Positions 11,525 to 20,848 of a stretch of 64,000 nucleotides of DNA are shown in pieces. The number at the start of each line of letters is the position of its first letter. Positions within the stretch are counted from its first letter, which is position 1. The notes beneath the pieces are model-generated. The model saw only the letters and a list, made by a program, of their open reading frames with translations. It was not told where the DNA came from and ran no database searches. A program made the translations under genes and the position numbers. Source of the stretch: Ophiocordyceps camponoti-saundersi (nom. inval.) (lineage: Eukaryota > Ascomycota > Sordariomycetes > Hypocreales > Ophiocordycipitaceae); the NCBI GenBank assembly GCA_003339415.1, contig PDHQ01000025.1, positions 62,001-126,000 on the forward strand. The letters run 5' to 3'.

Positions 11525-12738
11525 GATGGACGACGACCCGCCGCAGCGGCAAGGGACGACGATCGTGGGCCTCGGGCGCGAGCGACGGGCGGAGGGCGCA
11601 ACACAGCTCGTATCGCCGTTGCAGGGAGGGGGGTTCGAAGTAGGATGGCAGGTAGGTAGGATCGATGACGGGAGTCAATAGTGATTAAGAAGACAAGGGA
11701 GGAAAGAGAGAGAAACGAAAGGATATTATTGGGCGAGTAAGAAGGAGAGGAAAAAGAAAAGAAGATGAATTAGACGGAAAAAATACGGCACGATGAGAAT
11801 AAAGACAGGTTGACGATGGGATTTTAGGGGGGGGGGGAAAGGAGAGAGAGGAGGAGGAGGAGGAGGAGGAGGAGATGAGGAGGGGAGGTGAGAAAAAGGA
11901 GGGAGAGAGAGAAATGGTAGGCGCGATCAGGTCAAAGGAGGCAGTGCGGGAAAAGGAAGAAGAGAAGGAAAAAAAGAAGACAGTATTGACGACGGTTGAA
12001 CGAGCGGCAGGGACTCGAAGAATCCCCCAATGAATAGAACAAGTTGACGATTCGAGAGCTCAACGCGTCGCAATAGCAGAGTCAATTTGGGGGGGGGGGG
12101 AAGAGAGGGAAAGATTGAAAGAGAGAGATCAGTAGTTACAGGGGAAAGGGCACGAGCAGCAGGAGCAAGCCGAAAAAAAAAACACAAAGCTTCGCCTCCT
12201 ATTGGATAAGGAGATAAGGAGAAAAAAAAAGGACGCCAGCATGGGTGTTGGGCGTGAGCGAGAGAGAGCGAGCGCGAGAGAGAGAGAGGGTGAGAGAGTG
12301 AGAGAGAGAAGCGCGAAAGGGGGGGCGGAGACGAAGCGGAGACGGCCACTGACACGTAAAGGATAGTAAGGGCTCCACGCGGCAGAAGGGCCAATCACGG
12401 GACTGGTTGAGTCCCCTTGTTATGCGGCCCCAGCCCCAGCTCAGGGGAGGGGAGAGGAGAGGAGAGGTGAGGAGGGGATGGGAGGGGAGGGGAGGGCTAA
12501 AATAAGAAATTATAAAAATAAAAGGAAACGAAATCAGGGAGGGAGAGAGGAAAAAGAGAAGAGATTAATAGAGAGAGAGAGAGGTTGATGGATAGAGGGA
12601 TTGACGGAGAGAGAGAGAGAGAGAAACTCACGGAGAGAGAGCGGAAGTGAAAGGGGATTACCTAAATGCCTTGCAAGCACATACGGATATGATGCTGTCA
12701 GATTCCCACTTCTCCTCCTCACCATCCCATCTCACAAC
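11525..12738. other. Purine-rich intergenic region between divergent genes
   Basis: About 1.2 kb with very strong purine bias on the plus strand: a G-run near 11828–11837, GGA repeats at about 11850–11870, a G-run near 12091–12100, and GA microsatellites at about 12255–12310, 12570–12582 and 12605–12624. This is the shared upstream region of the mannosyltransferase (minus) and the DUF4604-like gene (plus). Frames in it encode only repetitive Ser/Leu or Arg/Glu polypeptides. Confidence 0.7.
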
Positions 12739-13221
12739 ATGTCATCGTCCAAACTCCGCTACGACGCCGCTCTCCCGCCCTTCCTCGCCGCCCTCCGAGC
12801 CCAAGCCTCCGCCACCGAGTCAAGTCCAGATCCCCAGGCCCCGTCCCGCCGACGCGTCGGCCAGAAGAGATCCGCCAGCGAAGAGGCCGAAGACGGGCCT
12901 CTCGTCGTCGACGAACGGGGTCATGCCGTCGACGTGAACGATAGTCGCCTCCTTGACATCGACCGCCAACACCACGACGCTACTCTGTCTTCTGAGGCCG
13001 GCTCTTCCTCGTCTGCCGCCGCCGCGGGTTCCAGTACCGCCGACGCAGCCGCCGGGCCCAAACGGGAAAAGCCTGCCGTCGGCTCTCGCAGGCGCAGAAC
13101 CGGTCGCCTTGTCGGTCAAGATGCCGAATCGGCCGCCGAACCTGCCCCGGCGACACCGAGCAAGCCTAAGAAGAAATACACCAAAAAGATCAAACTCAGC
13201 TTCGACCCAGACCAAGGCTGA
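12739..13221 (+). CDS. DUF4604-like small basic protein
   Basis: A single-exon protein of 160 residues. The N-terminus (SSSKLRYDAALPPFLAALRAQ) resembles the start of the fungal/metazoan DUF4604 family (KIAA1143-like), whose function is not established. The middle is low-complexity Ser/Ala with an Arg cluster (GSRRRRTGR). The C-terminus is Lys-rich (PKKKYTKKIKLSF) and ends in DPDQG. The basic clusters suggest nuclear or nucleic-acid association, which is inference. The Met at 12739 is chosen because it begins the conserved N-terminus. Upstream in-frame codons encode GA-repeat sequence. It runs convergently to the cox4 gene. Confidence 0.75.
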   Translation: MSSSKLRYDAALPPFLAALRAQASATESSPDPQAPSRRRVGQKRSASEEAEDGPLVVDERGHAVDVNDSRLLDIDRQHHDATLSSEAGSSSSAAAAGSSTADAAAGPKREKPAVGSRRRRTGRLVGQDAESAAEPAPATPSKPKKKYTKKIKLSFDPDQG

Positions 13222-13712
13222 GCGAGCTGAGAATACCTGCTAGGTACATGCCCGGGTACTCTCACCCATTCACTCCTCGAGGCTACCACGTCATGGTCCG
13301 ACGCACGTCCATGTGCTGTGCCAACATCTCGCGTCTCACTCTTCCAGTACCCATGTGCATACGTATGTATGTCGTCTCATTACCTACTGTTCCAGCACCC
13401 GCCACAATGGGGCTCTTCTTTCGTACCACGCGCTTCGTTGATTGCGGGTTATACCTGGATTCGAAGCCATGGTGTCTAACGTATCGTGGGACAGACTGGC
13501 ACACCAAGCATCCACCCCGAACCCGTAGCAGTGGCCCGGCCGAGGGGAAGTGGGAACAAGAATTCATAGTCATCTACAACGACAACGCCGTCTCCGTCGC
13601 ACCGAGTGCAATCCTCCGTCTCGCAGTGCTCTGTCGTGCAAAGACGTGGGCCTCTTTTTTCCAACCCCCTCTGCCTTCCTCCTTCCCCGCATTCTCGCAG
13701 CTCCTCGTCCGC
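13222..13712. other. Convergent intergenic spacer
   Basis: About 490 bp between the DUF4604-like gene (plus) and cytochrome c oxidase subunit 4 (minus). It should hold both 3' ends. A plus-strand frame runs through it from 13248 into the oxidase gene but has no family similarity. Confidence 0.55.
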
Positions 13713-14543
13713 TCATCGGTAGCGGTACTCGGGTTTGACAAAGTCGGCGAACGTTTTGGGCTCCGGGAACTCGCATTCGGCGTGATGCGCATGGTGATCG
13801 TCTGCAGGACCAATGTACTTCATTTTGTAGACACTGCCACACTCGGGGCATCGCTCGATCGGACGCTCGCGGGACAGCTGTGTGGCAAGGTCAGCGCCCC
13901 CTTTATATTTTGTATACCCTCCCTCGAACTGCTTGCACCTACCCCGAGCCATTGCACGATGTGAGATTTGGCGGGAAATCCAGTGCAGCCAGCGAGCTGC
14001 TCTTCGCCTCCGGAACGAACCTCGATGGGATCATCCATGGTGCCCAAGCGGCTAGCGTCGAGGGGACTCATGTCAAAGACGTCGATGCCCTCCATTTTGC
14101 CGAGCACTTCCAGACGCTCCAGACCAGTAGACTGCTCTAGATCGGTGGGCACGGTGCCCGGGGGCGCACCAGGACCAATGAGGTCCTCGTCACTCTCGAG
14201 TTCTGCGCGAGAGGCATTAAGAGGAAGAAGAGGGATGAAAAAAGTCAGACCAGGAATCCCCTCTCGTCGTGTCTCCACAACCCACCGCGAAGCGTCTTGT
14301 AAGGGCCAATCTTCTTTTCAGAGTGGCCAGAGAGGGCCGCGGCCTGTTCGTTCGGGGTAGAAGGCCCGCCGCTCTTGCCAGCCTCGCCTGGGGAAGCTGA
14401 TCAGCAGATGAGCGGATAAGAGCTCAGACGAAGGGACGCGGCGCACGGCGGACAATCGAGGTGGCGAAGCTGCGGGAAGCAAGGACTGCCGGCGTCAGGG
14501 CCGCACGGCGAGCCACGGGGAGCAGAGAGCGCTGTAGAAGCAT
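13713..14543 (-). CDS. Cytochrome c oxidase subunit 4 (Cox4, mammalian COX5B family)
   Basis: Nuclear-encoded zinc-binding subunit of mitochondrial respiratory complex IV. Exons on the minus strand are 14543–14447, 14387–14286, 14202–13943 and 13877–13713, giving 207 residues. The N-terminus (MLLQRSLLPVARRAALTP…) is a classic Arg/Leu/Ser presequence. The mature region contains VRSGGEEQLAGCTGFPAKSH and RCPECGSVYKMKYIG, which supply the Cys ligands of the family zinc site, and ends in FADFVKPEYRYR. The exon 1 donor is the least certain boundary: GTGCGC at 14446 is used because it keeps phase, but a GTCCCT a few bases downstream would also work. Introns 2 and 3 are clear. Two CACGTGA motifs lie within 150 bp upstream. 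Confidence 0.93.
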
Positions 14544-14926
14544 GGTGTTTCCAAGGCACGGTTGATTGTCTTTGCTTAGGTAGTGTAAGTCGATGCCGCC
14601 GTTGGTTGGTGAAGCTTGCGAGAGGGACGGGCAGAACTGGGACACGTGATGCAATGGAGCATGGCGTTGATGGGGCGGGGGAAGGTTCACGTGATTCTCA
14701 AAACCGGCAGCGATGCCTTGTGATGACGTAAGCGGATCTTTTTTCTCCCAACTGCAAAAGGCAATGCGATGCGACGCGCACGGCAAGACGCCCAGCCACG
14801 CCTTATCAACATCATAACACTGCTCCTCCAGCTATCTCGGCCTTCCCGCCTTTTCCCCACCCTTCATCAACATCTTTCCTTTCAAACTCACAGCGTCCGA
14901 CGGCTTTTCCTCAACCTTCTTTCCCT
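14544..14926. promoter_or_regulatory. Divergent promoter region between cox4 and the AT-hook gene
   Basis: 383 bp shared by two genes facing away from each other. It contains ACACGTGA at 14642–14649 and the palindrome TCACGTGA at 14687–14694, about 100 and 144 bp upstream of the cox4 start. The part next to 14926 is pyrimidine-rich, as is usual for fungal leaders. Confidence 0.5.
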
Positions 14927-15910
14927 ATGGCTACTGCTTCGCCTGAGCCATCAGATTCCGTCAACCCATCTGTTTCCCAAGATGAACTTTTACGGTTCCT
15001 GAGCACGCCTTTCAACGCCGTGTTCACTCTCACACAGGATGAAACCAAGTTTTTCATGCCCAGCGTGATGCGCCACGTGCCCGTCGACGTCATCAGCGAG
15101 GATTCGCCGTATTACGATCCCGAATGGACCTCCGTCACCGATTTTCTTGAAGGGGAGGCCCACGAGGAGAAGGAGAAACTGAAATACAAGGAGCTCATGG
15201 ATCTCCACCCCGATAACAAAGTCTACAGAGAGAGGCACAAAAACCATCAAGACAACGTTTCAAAGTACCGTAAAATTCGCGAAATCTTCGGTCCTGGTAG
15301 CAACTATCACCCTAACCAGTTGGTAGCTAAATGTCATCTGCCAGTCGGCGGCCTCTGCGAAAAGGAGATCATGTACCGCCTTGCATGCAAGATCTCTGAG
15401 CTCAGTGTTTTGCACGAGAAAAATGATCTGGTCATGGACCCGTGGGACTTTATCCGATGGCGCATCGCCAGCAAAATTCAGGAACACCTCTCGCACCCGG
15501 GAGGCAGGGGTCATAATTTCATCAAGTCCGTCATCCAGAAGCTCTGGGACTTGGACGACGGTCATACAAAGAATATATACGCTGATCCTCTCATGAGAGA
15601 GGCTGCCATTCGGTCAGCGAGACTATCAAATCGTCCGAATCTTTACAAGACGACTCATACCGGACGTAAGTCAAGTGCAACCGGTATTCCGAGGGAGCCG
15701 AAAAAGTCGACGACCGGTCGCAAGCGAGGACGTCCGAAGGGCTCGACGTCCAAAAAGCCGTCGCCCGAGGAATCAAGGGAGGCGAGGCGGCGTGAGAGGA
15801 AGAGGAACCGAGAATCCATACCCGCCATGTACAGGGATTCGGTCTATCCAACCTACACGGGCGTCAACAACTGGAGAGCGAACAAGCTTGCCCAGAATCA
15901 GGGTAAGTGA
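14927..15910 (+). CDS. AT-hook-containing protein of unknown function
   Basis: A single-exon protein of 327 residues that I do not recognise as a named family. The N-terminal half (about 1–110) is acidic and rich in aromatic residues. The centre (about 125–220) reads as a compact folded domain, including the stretch VMDPWDFIRWRIASKIQEHL. The C-terminal third is very basic and contains a canonical AT-hook core (KRGRPKGS) at about residues 265–272, followed by an Arg/Lys helix (EARRRERKRNRES). DNA binding and nuclear location are inferred from the AT hook. Codon use is less G/C-biased than in its neighbours. Three short stem-loops follow the stop codon within 90 bp. Confidence 0.65.
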   Translation: MATASPEPSDSVNPSVSQDELLRFLSTPFNAVFTLTQDETKFFMPSVMRHVPVDVISEDSPYYDPEWTSVTDFLEGEAHEEKEKLKYKELMDLHPDNKVYRERHKNHQDNVSKYRKIREIFGPGSNYHPNQLVAKCHLPVGGLCEKEIMYRLACKISELSVLHEKNDLVMDPWDFIRWRIASKIQEHLSHPGGRGHNFIKSVIQKLWDLDDGHTKNIYADPLMREAAIRSARLSNRPNLYKTTHTGRKSSATGIPREPKKSTTGRKRGRPKGSTSKKPSPEESREARRRERKRNRESIPAMYRDSVYPTYTGVNNWRANKLAQNQGK

Positions 15911-15937
15911 GCCTTCGGGCGTTGCCACGCTCCCCTT

Positions 15938-15999
15938 AGGTTAAGGGGCGCGGGTGCTGTGTCTCGAATGGGAGACACTGAAAGTCGAGCTTTTGCTCG
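15938..15999. repeat. Cluster of three perfect short inverted repeats
   Basis: Beginning about 30 bp after the AT-hook gene stop codon: CCCCTTA/TAAGGGG with a 3-nt spacer (about 15942–15958), GTGTCTC/GAGACAC with a 6-nt loop (15959–15978), and CGAGC/GCTCG with a TTTT loop (15986–15999). They could fold in the 3' UTR as RNA stem-loops. The function is unknown. Confidence 0.6.
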
Positions 16000-17055
16000 T
16001 GATAACGTCGCATTTTATGGCGTCTTGAGACCTTTCTTTTTGAGGTCACCAAATACCCAAATACCCACGCATTTAATGCGAAGCTTTTTAGCTACAAATA
16101 CATATAATCGCGCCTCCGAGATTCTTCTTGGAGAACAACGCGAAAATAAAACAAAGGACTTTTTGCTTTGCAATGGGAATCTTTCCTATCTTAGCTCAAG
16201 TCACTGAATAACCAGACGCCGTCGTTGCGTATTTGGGGTACCCTTTCATTATGTTTGCCGTCAAATCGTTGCTTGGTTTTTCGTCGTATGGATCCGTATG
16301 TCCGTCCCTCTTTGAGAAGAAGCTTTACCCGTTAAGCCAGTAACGGGAATTAGGTTAGTTGGTACGGAGTTATGTATTTGAAGTTTAAATAAATCTGCCA
16401 GTCTTTTCCGCCGGTTCGAGTATCTACAGACGTATTATAATGCCAGCGTGAAGCCTTGCCGTAGGGGGTGAAGCCAAGGCCGAGGGTGGGGCCGACGTTG
16501 CGGCGCCGTGCCGGGCCATAGCCTCGGGAGCAAACATACATATATATGCATATATATGCAGTCCGCACAGTAGCGTAAAGTCGTGTACGGATATGTATAA
16601 AAATAGGTAGGTATATTCCTTCACTGGCTATATTGCACGCCACGGTATAAGGTTTGTCTACCGCGCTGATAGCAGCGGGCTTGCCAAGTCGTCGCTGTGA
16701 TATATATATATATATATAGATGCTCCCAGTATCCGCAGAGAAGGTGTGCGAAAGGCAGCCACTGCATCCGTTACCAGTGTCTTCGTACATACATAGGATC
16801 GGTTAAGCTGTTTCCTTCGGCGCTTCGCTCGAACCACGTGTCCCTTATCCTCCATCAACGCCATAAAGCGTCCACTGCCAGCCTGGAGACAGCGCCTCTC
16901 AAAGATGACATGTCCAGTATGTATGTATGCGAGTGTAGTCCCTTGACATCCCCTTGAAGAGATCTCTCAAGTCGCATGAGAAAGTTTCATCTAAATCCCG
17001 ACTCGACACACGCTATAAACCCGCTAACGCCGCCGCTCCCAAAATGCCCCCCCCA
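16000..17055. other. Intergenic region, AT-richer
   Basis: About 1 kb between convergent genes, with TA-rich microsatellite (about 16700–16718) and repeats of the type ATATATGCA (16538–16560). No coding potential is recognised. Confidence 0.6.
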
Positions 17056-18219
17056 TCAAAGCTTCACTCCCGGCTCCCGAGGTAATACGACACAGTCCTG
17101 GTAGCCGCTGGCGACGTGTCGGCCCTCAGGACTCCAAATCTTGCTCTCCATCATGCATCGACCGGCGCTGACTCGCGGCCAGCGTACCTCCTGCAGCCAC
17201 CAGCCGTCGCCCTTGATGACGGCCTCGTCGGCATTGACGTGCACGTAAAAGGAATAGGTCAGCGATGCGCCCTTGGCCAGATTGTTCCTCCCGTAGCCGA
17301 TGTAATTGGCGAGCATGAGCAGGCCGTTGCGATCGGCCTCGAAGGCGTGGCATACGATGTGCGCGTTGACGTCGTCGACCGGAAGCGGCTCCAGCAGGCG
17401 ATAGTATAGAAGCTGGACGCGGTTCGTGGCCGGTCTCGACGCGTTGTATTCCGTCATGTCCACCTTGCGCATGTCGAGGATGGGGAACGCGCCGGGACCG
17501 GCGTCGGGGAACAGCTCCCTGACCGTGTCGAGGTCTACCTGGGGGGTCACCTCCCACTGATCCGGCCTCCTGGATGATAGCACGTCGGCGAAGCGTTCCT
17601 GTACCGATTGCGGGTCTTGCAAGTCGTCGGGCGTCGGAAGCGATCTCTTAAAGGTGGCGATGCAGCTGAAGCAGACGTGACCGAGCGTCGAGTCGGCATC
17701 GGGCGGGGAGAACGGCCCTTGCGGCCTCTCAGATGGCTCCGTCGGCTGTCGAGCCTTGACCACATAAGCGGAGAATGACCGTCCGGAGAAGAGGGATGAC
17801 ACGTCGTAGATGAAAGGACGGTCTATCATACCAGGACTGGTGAAGACGCCTTGAATGGTCTGAAGTAGGAGTGTGTCCGTTAGCGAGGCCAAGCGCGATA
17901 GGGAACCGACTGGACGAACATGAATACCCAGCTTGCCTTTCTCTCCGTCCTCGACGACCCTCGCAGCCGCAAGCGGTGCCTGGGCAAAGACGTGTCCGCC
18001 GTAGGCACCGGCGCTGCTATGCCGAGGAACGGGGCCGTCTAGATTCTTGAAGAGGGAAGCCCACGGCAGCTCGTTACCGGGCTTCCATGCAGGTTGCAGG
18101 CTGACGAATCTCCGGTCCGGAGAGCCGGCGGGCGGCGCAAGGGCCGTCATAGCCATGGCCTCCTGGAAGGCCAGACGGCGCGGAGAGCCATCACTACCGT
18201 CGACGGCTTTCCCTGCCAT
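17056..18219 (-). CDS. Acyl-CoA thioesterase, double hot-dog (TesB/ACOT8-like)
   Basis: This enzyme hydrolyses acyl-CoA to free acid and CoA; family members act in peroxisomes, mitochondria or cytosol. The frame is open over the whole span, but it almost certainly contains an in-frame 60-nt intron at 17860–17919 (donor GTTCGT, branch-like GCTAAC, acceptor TTCAG). Splicing gives 18219–17920 plus 17859–17056, 367 residues, and restores the hot-dog motif IHTIQGVFTSPG followed by RPFIYDVSSLFSGRSF. The N-terminal hot-dog has GAYGGHVFAQAPLAAARVV. The C-terminal one has MLANYIGYG and ASLTYSFYVHVNADEA. The C-terminus PGVKL is not a clear peroxisomal PTS1 (SKL-type), so localisation is open. Confidence 0.85.
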   Translation of the reverse strand: MAGKAVDGSDGSPRRLAFQEAMAMTALAPPAGSPDRRFVSLQPAWKPGNELPWASLFKNLDGPVPRHSSAGAYGGHVFAQAPLAAARVVEDGEKGKLGIHVRPVGSLSRLASLTDTLLLQTIQGVFTSPGMIDRPFIYDVSSLFSGRSFSAYVVKARQPTEPSERPQGPFSPPDADSTLGHVCFSCIATFKRSLPTPDDLQDPQSVQERFADVLSSRRPDQWEVTPQVDLDTVRELFPDAGPGAFPILDMRKVDMTEYNASRPATNRVQLLYYRLLEPLPVDDVNAHIVCHAFEADRNGLLMLANYIGYGRNNLAKGASLTYSFYVHVNADEAVIKGDGWWLQEVRWPRVSAGRCMMESKIWSPEGRHVASGYQDCVVLPREPGVKL

Positions 18220-19202
18220 GGTTGATGCGGGCTGAAGGGGCCGGCAGAGCAGAGCTGCCTCGATCGACTGATATACCGGTCCATCTGCTGAGTTGGGGAG
18301 CGAGATGCCGAGGCTGTCGGCAATAATCTAAAACACTAGGCCGACTCCGTGCCTTAGTAGTAGCCGTTAGGCGCCTAGGTGCCTCCCTGGTGGGCCTATA
18401 ACCCCTGTCCCACTACCGACTACTAGTACCCGTGGCTCAACGCGTCCATACAAACATACAACGCCTGTCTCGTCTGTGCCTGTCGAGGATGACGCTGCAA
18501 TCACATTAACTTGCCAGATGAACCTCCCCTTCCTTTCACTTTTAGCATGCTGGTGAGCAGGTATAGTGGTTTGCCGTGTAAGGCACGTTTGGTACGGCTC
18601 GGGGGGGAATGACGTTTGGCACGCTTCCCCTCCTCTTCCCAGCCTCGACACTCCCCTACGATTCAGATGGATTGAATCAAGGGTCCGTCCCGATGATGGC
18701 CGTTTTCCTTTTTTGATGCTACTCGGCCAAGCCTATCATCTTACGCGAAGCAACAAACTGTCTCCTTCGATTCCTTGTGAGAGAAAGGTGAAGAAGAATT
18801 ATACTCGGTCTCTTTTCAAGGGAGATTGGGCTTATACTGGCTCTCGCTGGCCTGGTCGGAACCTACCTACCTATGTAGACCTTACATGCGGACACATACA
18901 CTCACATCTATATCCAAGCCTCTTCTGGAAACCATCATTCACTCGTTTGACTCGTTCGGCTTGGCCTACTACCATCATCTCTACCTACCTACCTCTACAC
19001 ACACGACAAGGGCATCCATCCTCCTCATACTTGATTCATCATCGACTAACCTCATAAGTCCAATCATCCACCCCAAAGCCCTTCCGCCAAACCAAGTTAG
19101 TACCCGTCTTCCTTGAGCCCATCCAAGCGTCAATATCCATAAACTTATTCATCTCCAACGTCGCTCGAGACGACATGGTTTTCGCCTCGAGACGAATCCC
19201 TA
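18220..19202. other. Intergenic region
   Basis: Promoter of the thioesterase on its left and 3' side of the enterotoxin-like gene on its right. It holds CTACC/TACC repeats (about 18863–18875, 18982–18994) and a CCTAGG-centred near-palindrome at about 18368–18384. No coding sequence is recognised. Confidence 0.55.
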
Positions 19203-20252
19203 TCAATCATCAATCATCAGCGTCAAGAAATTCTCCAACGACGAAACGCAATGAAAAGCCTCACCGTGAACCTTGAATTCATCCGCCCAGATGCGATAAT
19301 CACGTCGATGAAGGATCCGGATATTCGTAAGGTTCGAAAGACGCACGTCCGTCCCTCCGAAATAGTGTTTCAGGTCGATGTGCTTGTGTTTGACGGCTCC
19401 TCGGTCAGGACGCCTGAAGAGGGTAATGGCAGACGAGTGACCAATCTTCATCAGCACAATGTCGTTCGTTCCAGCTAGCAATTCTTCAGAGAGGCGGCAA
19501 TGCAGAATCAGGCTGCGGATCCGGACCCTGGATCCCAAATACGTCTGAGCAGCTGCCCTGGTCGCCTTGGGATTGCAGCCGCCAGTGTGGCACCAGGGTT
19601 CGAGTCCCTTGGCCACGGCTTCGTACGTATCATCCGGGAAGCCGGCGAGCTCGTACGCCGCTCCTCCCCAGGTCTCGTTGCCGTACATGGCTTCGTCGTA
19701 CATGGGGTTGACCTCGACGGGCCCGACGAGAGGGACGGTTGGCTGGACGGGGTTGACTTGTATCCGTCTCCAGGCCATGACTTGGTCGTAGCGTATGCTG
19801 CCCAGGGCGGCGTATTCGCCCTCTTCCTTGCGCATGTCGTACTCCTTAAGCGACTGGTGCACGTTGACGAAGTTGGGCGTCGCGTGGATGGCGTATACGT
19901 ATCCCGGCAGGAGGTCACGGACGTTCATCCAGTTGAGAGCGAGTTCGAAGCGGGACGTCGTCTGTATGAAGCCCCAGCTATCCCTGTTGTTCACCTCGAT
20001 CGATTCCTCAGCGTGGCGGTATAGGCTGACGTTGGCCGCCAGCGGATAAGCCTGTGGACTGGGTGTCATGCCCTGGGGCCAGAAGCCGTCTCTTTTCCGG
20101 AGCTCCGCAGGAGTGATGGTGTCTGCTCGGTACACTATGTTGTCGCCGGAGGGGAGCGTCAGGTGTCCCCATGGACGCCGTCCCCAGACTAGTCGTGGCC
20201 ATGAGCTGGCGAGGGTGAAGCAGAGGAGGACAAAGGTCGGTTGGCCGAGCAT
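19203..20252 (-). CDS. Putative secreted ADP-ribosyltransferase, heat-labile enterotoxin A-subunit-like
   Basis: A single-exon protein of 349 residues beginning with a hydrophobic signal peptide (residues 1–24, MLGQPTFVLLCFTLASS…). The Met at 20252 is preferred to an upstream in-frame Met at 20303 because it puts the signal peptide at the N-terminus. The R-S-E class ADP-ribosyltransferase features can be seen in order: Arg42 in VYRAD, a TTS motif at 98–100, and an E-x-E at Glu144/Glu146 followed by the typical Tyr–Trp core (IRYDQVMAWRRI). The region after about residue 190 is a C-terminal extension without a recognised domain. Fungal members of this family are known mainly from invertebrate pathogens, where they are proposed secreted effectors. 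The real target here is unknown. The gene appears intact. Confidence 0.8.
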   Translation of the reverse strand: MLGQPTFVLLCFTLASSWPRLVWGRRPWGHLTLPSGDNIVYRADTITPAELRKRDGFWPQGMTPSPQAYPLAANVSLYRHAEESIEVNNRDSWGFIQTTSRFELALNWMNVRDLLPGYVYAIHATPNFVNVHQSLKEYDMRKEEGEYAALGSIRYDQVMAWRRIQVNPVQPTVPLVGPVEVNPMYDEAMYGNETWGGAAYELAGFPDDTYEAVAKGLEPWCHTGGCNPKATRAAAQTYLGSRVRIRSLILHCRLSEELLAGTNDIVLMKIGHSSAITLFRRPDRGAVKHKHIDLKHYFGGTDVRLSNLTNIRILHRRDYRIWADEFKVHGEAFHCVSSLENFLTLMIDD

Positions 20253-20848
20253 GGTCTTTTTTGAGATTTGACTGGTGAGAAAGTGGCCGGTGATAACACC
20301 CATCAGAAACCCAGGACGTCATCTTTTCTTTTATGTCCATCGGCGAGAGAGTTGACTTTCGATCGTCTGCGTTACGGGTTGCGACGTATGTGACCAACAG
20401 AGGTTGGAGATGAATATATTCCCTCGTATATTCATTGTATTCGTTGTATTGTCTGCCATCTTATGGAACGATTCCGATATTTGTGTTTATTGCCTTGGTT
20501 CCTCATCACCAGCTTACCTTCTCCTGATGTTGTAGTTGATTCAAGATGAAGGCTGGAAAGACGTGTGTTTCCTCGATCGGAATACGATATCCTGCTCAAC
20601 TTGCACACCCCCTTCAACGACGTCGTCAACGTCACTGATGGAAGGACTTGGCACTCCATCGGGCCGTTAACTCACACGTAGGTAGCCTTCGTGACATCTG
20701 CCTTGACCAAACACGTCATTACGCCATTACGAGTCTGCATGGGCAGGGTTGTCTTTGACTGTTGTTACATTGGATCGTCAAATTCCCTTCCGTAGATGAA
20801 GCCATGTCCAAGAAAAGCCGTGTAGAGTCTGTATCCCATCACGTCTCA
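20253..20848. other. Intergenic region
   Basis: About 600 bp between the enterotoxin-like gene and the 3' end of the ankyrin kinase gene, both on the minus strand. It should contain the promoter of the former. No further gene is recognised. Confidence 0.55.

Noticed and set aside
18566..19057. 163-residue plus-strand frame
   Set aside because: No similarity; runs through TACC repeats and spacer DNA.
19588..19606. tRNA-like T-arm (GGGTTCGAGTCCC)
   Set aside because: It lies in the coding sequence of the enterotoxin-like gene, and no D-arm, anticodon arm or acceptor stem surrounds it.
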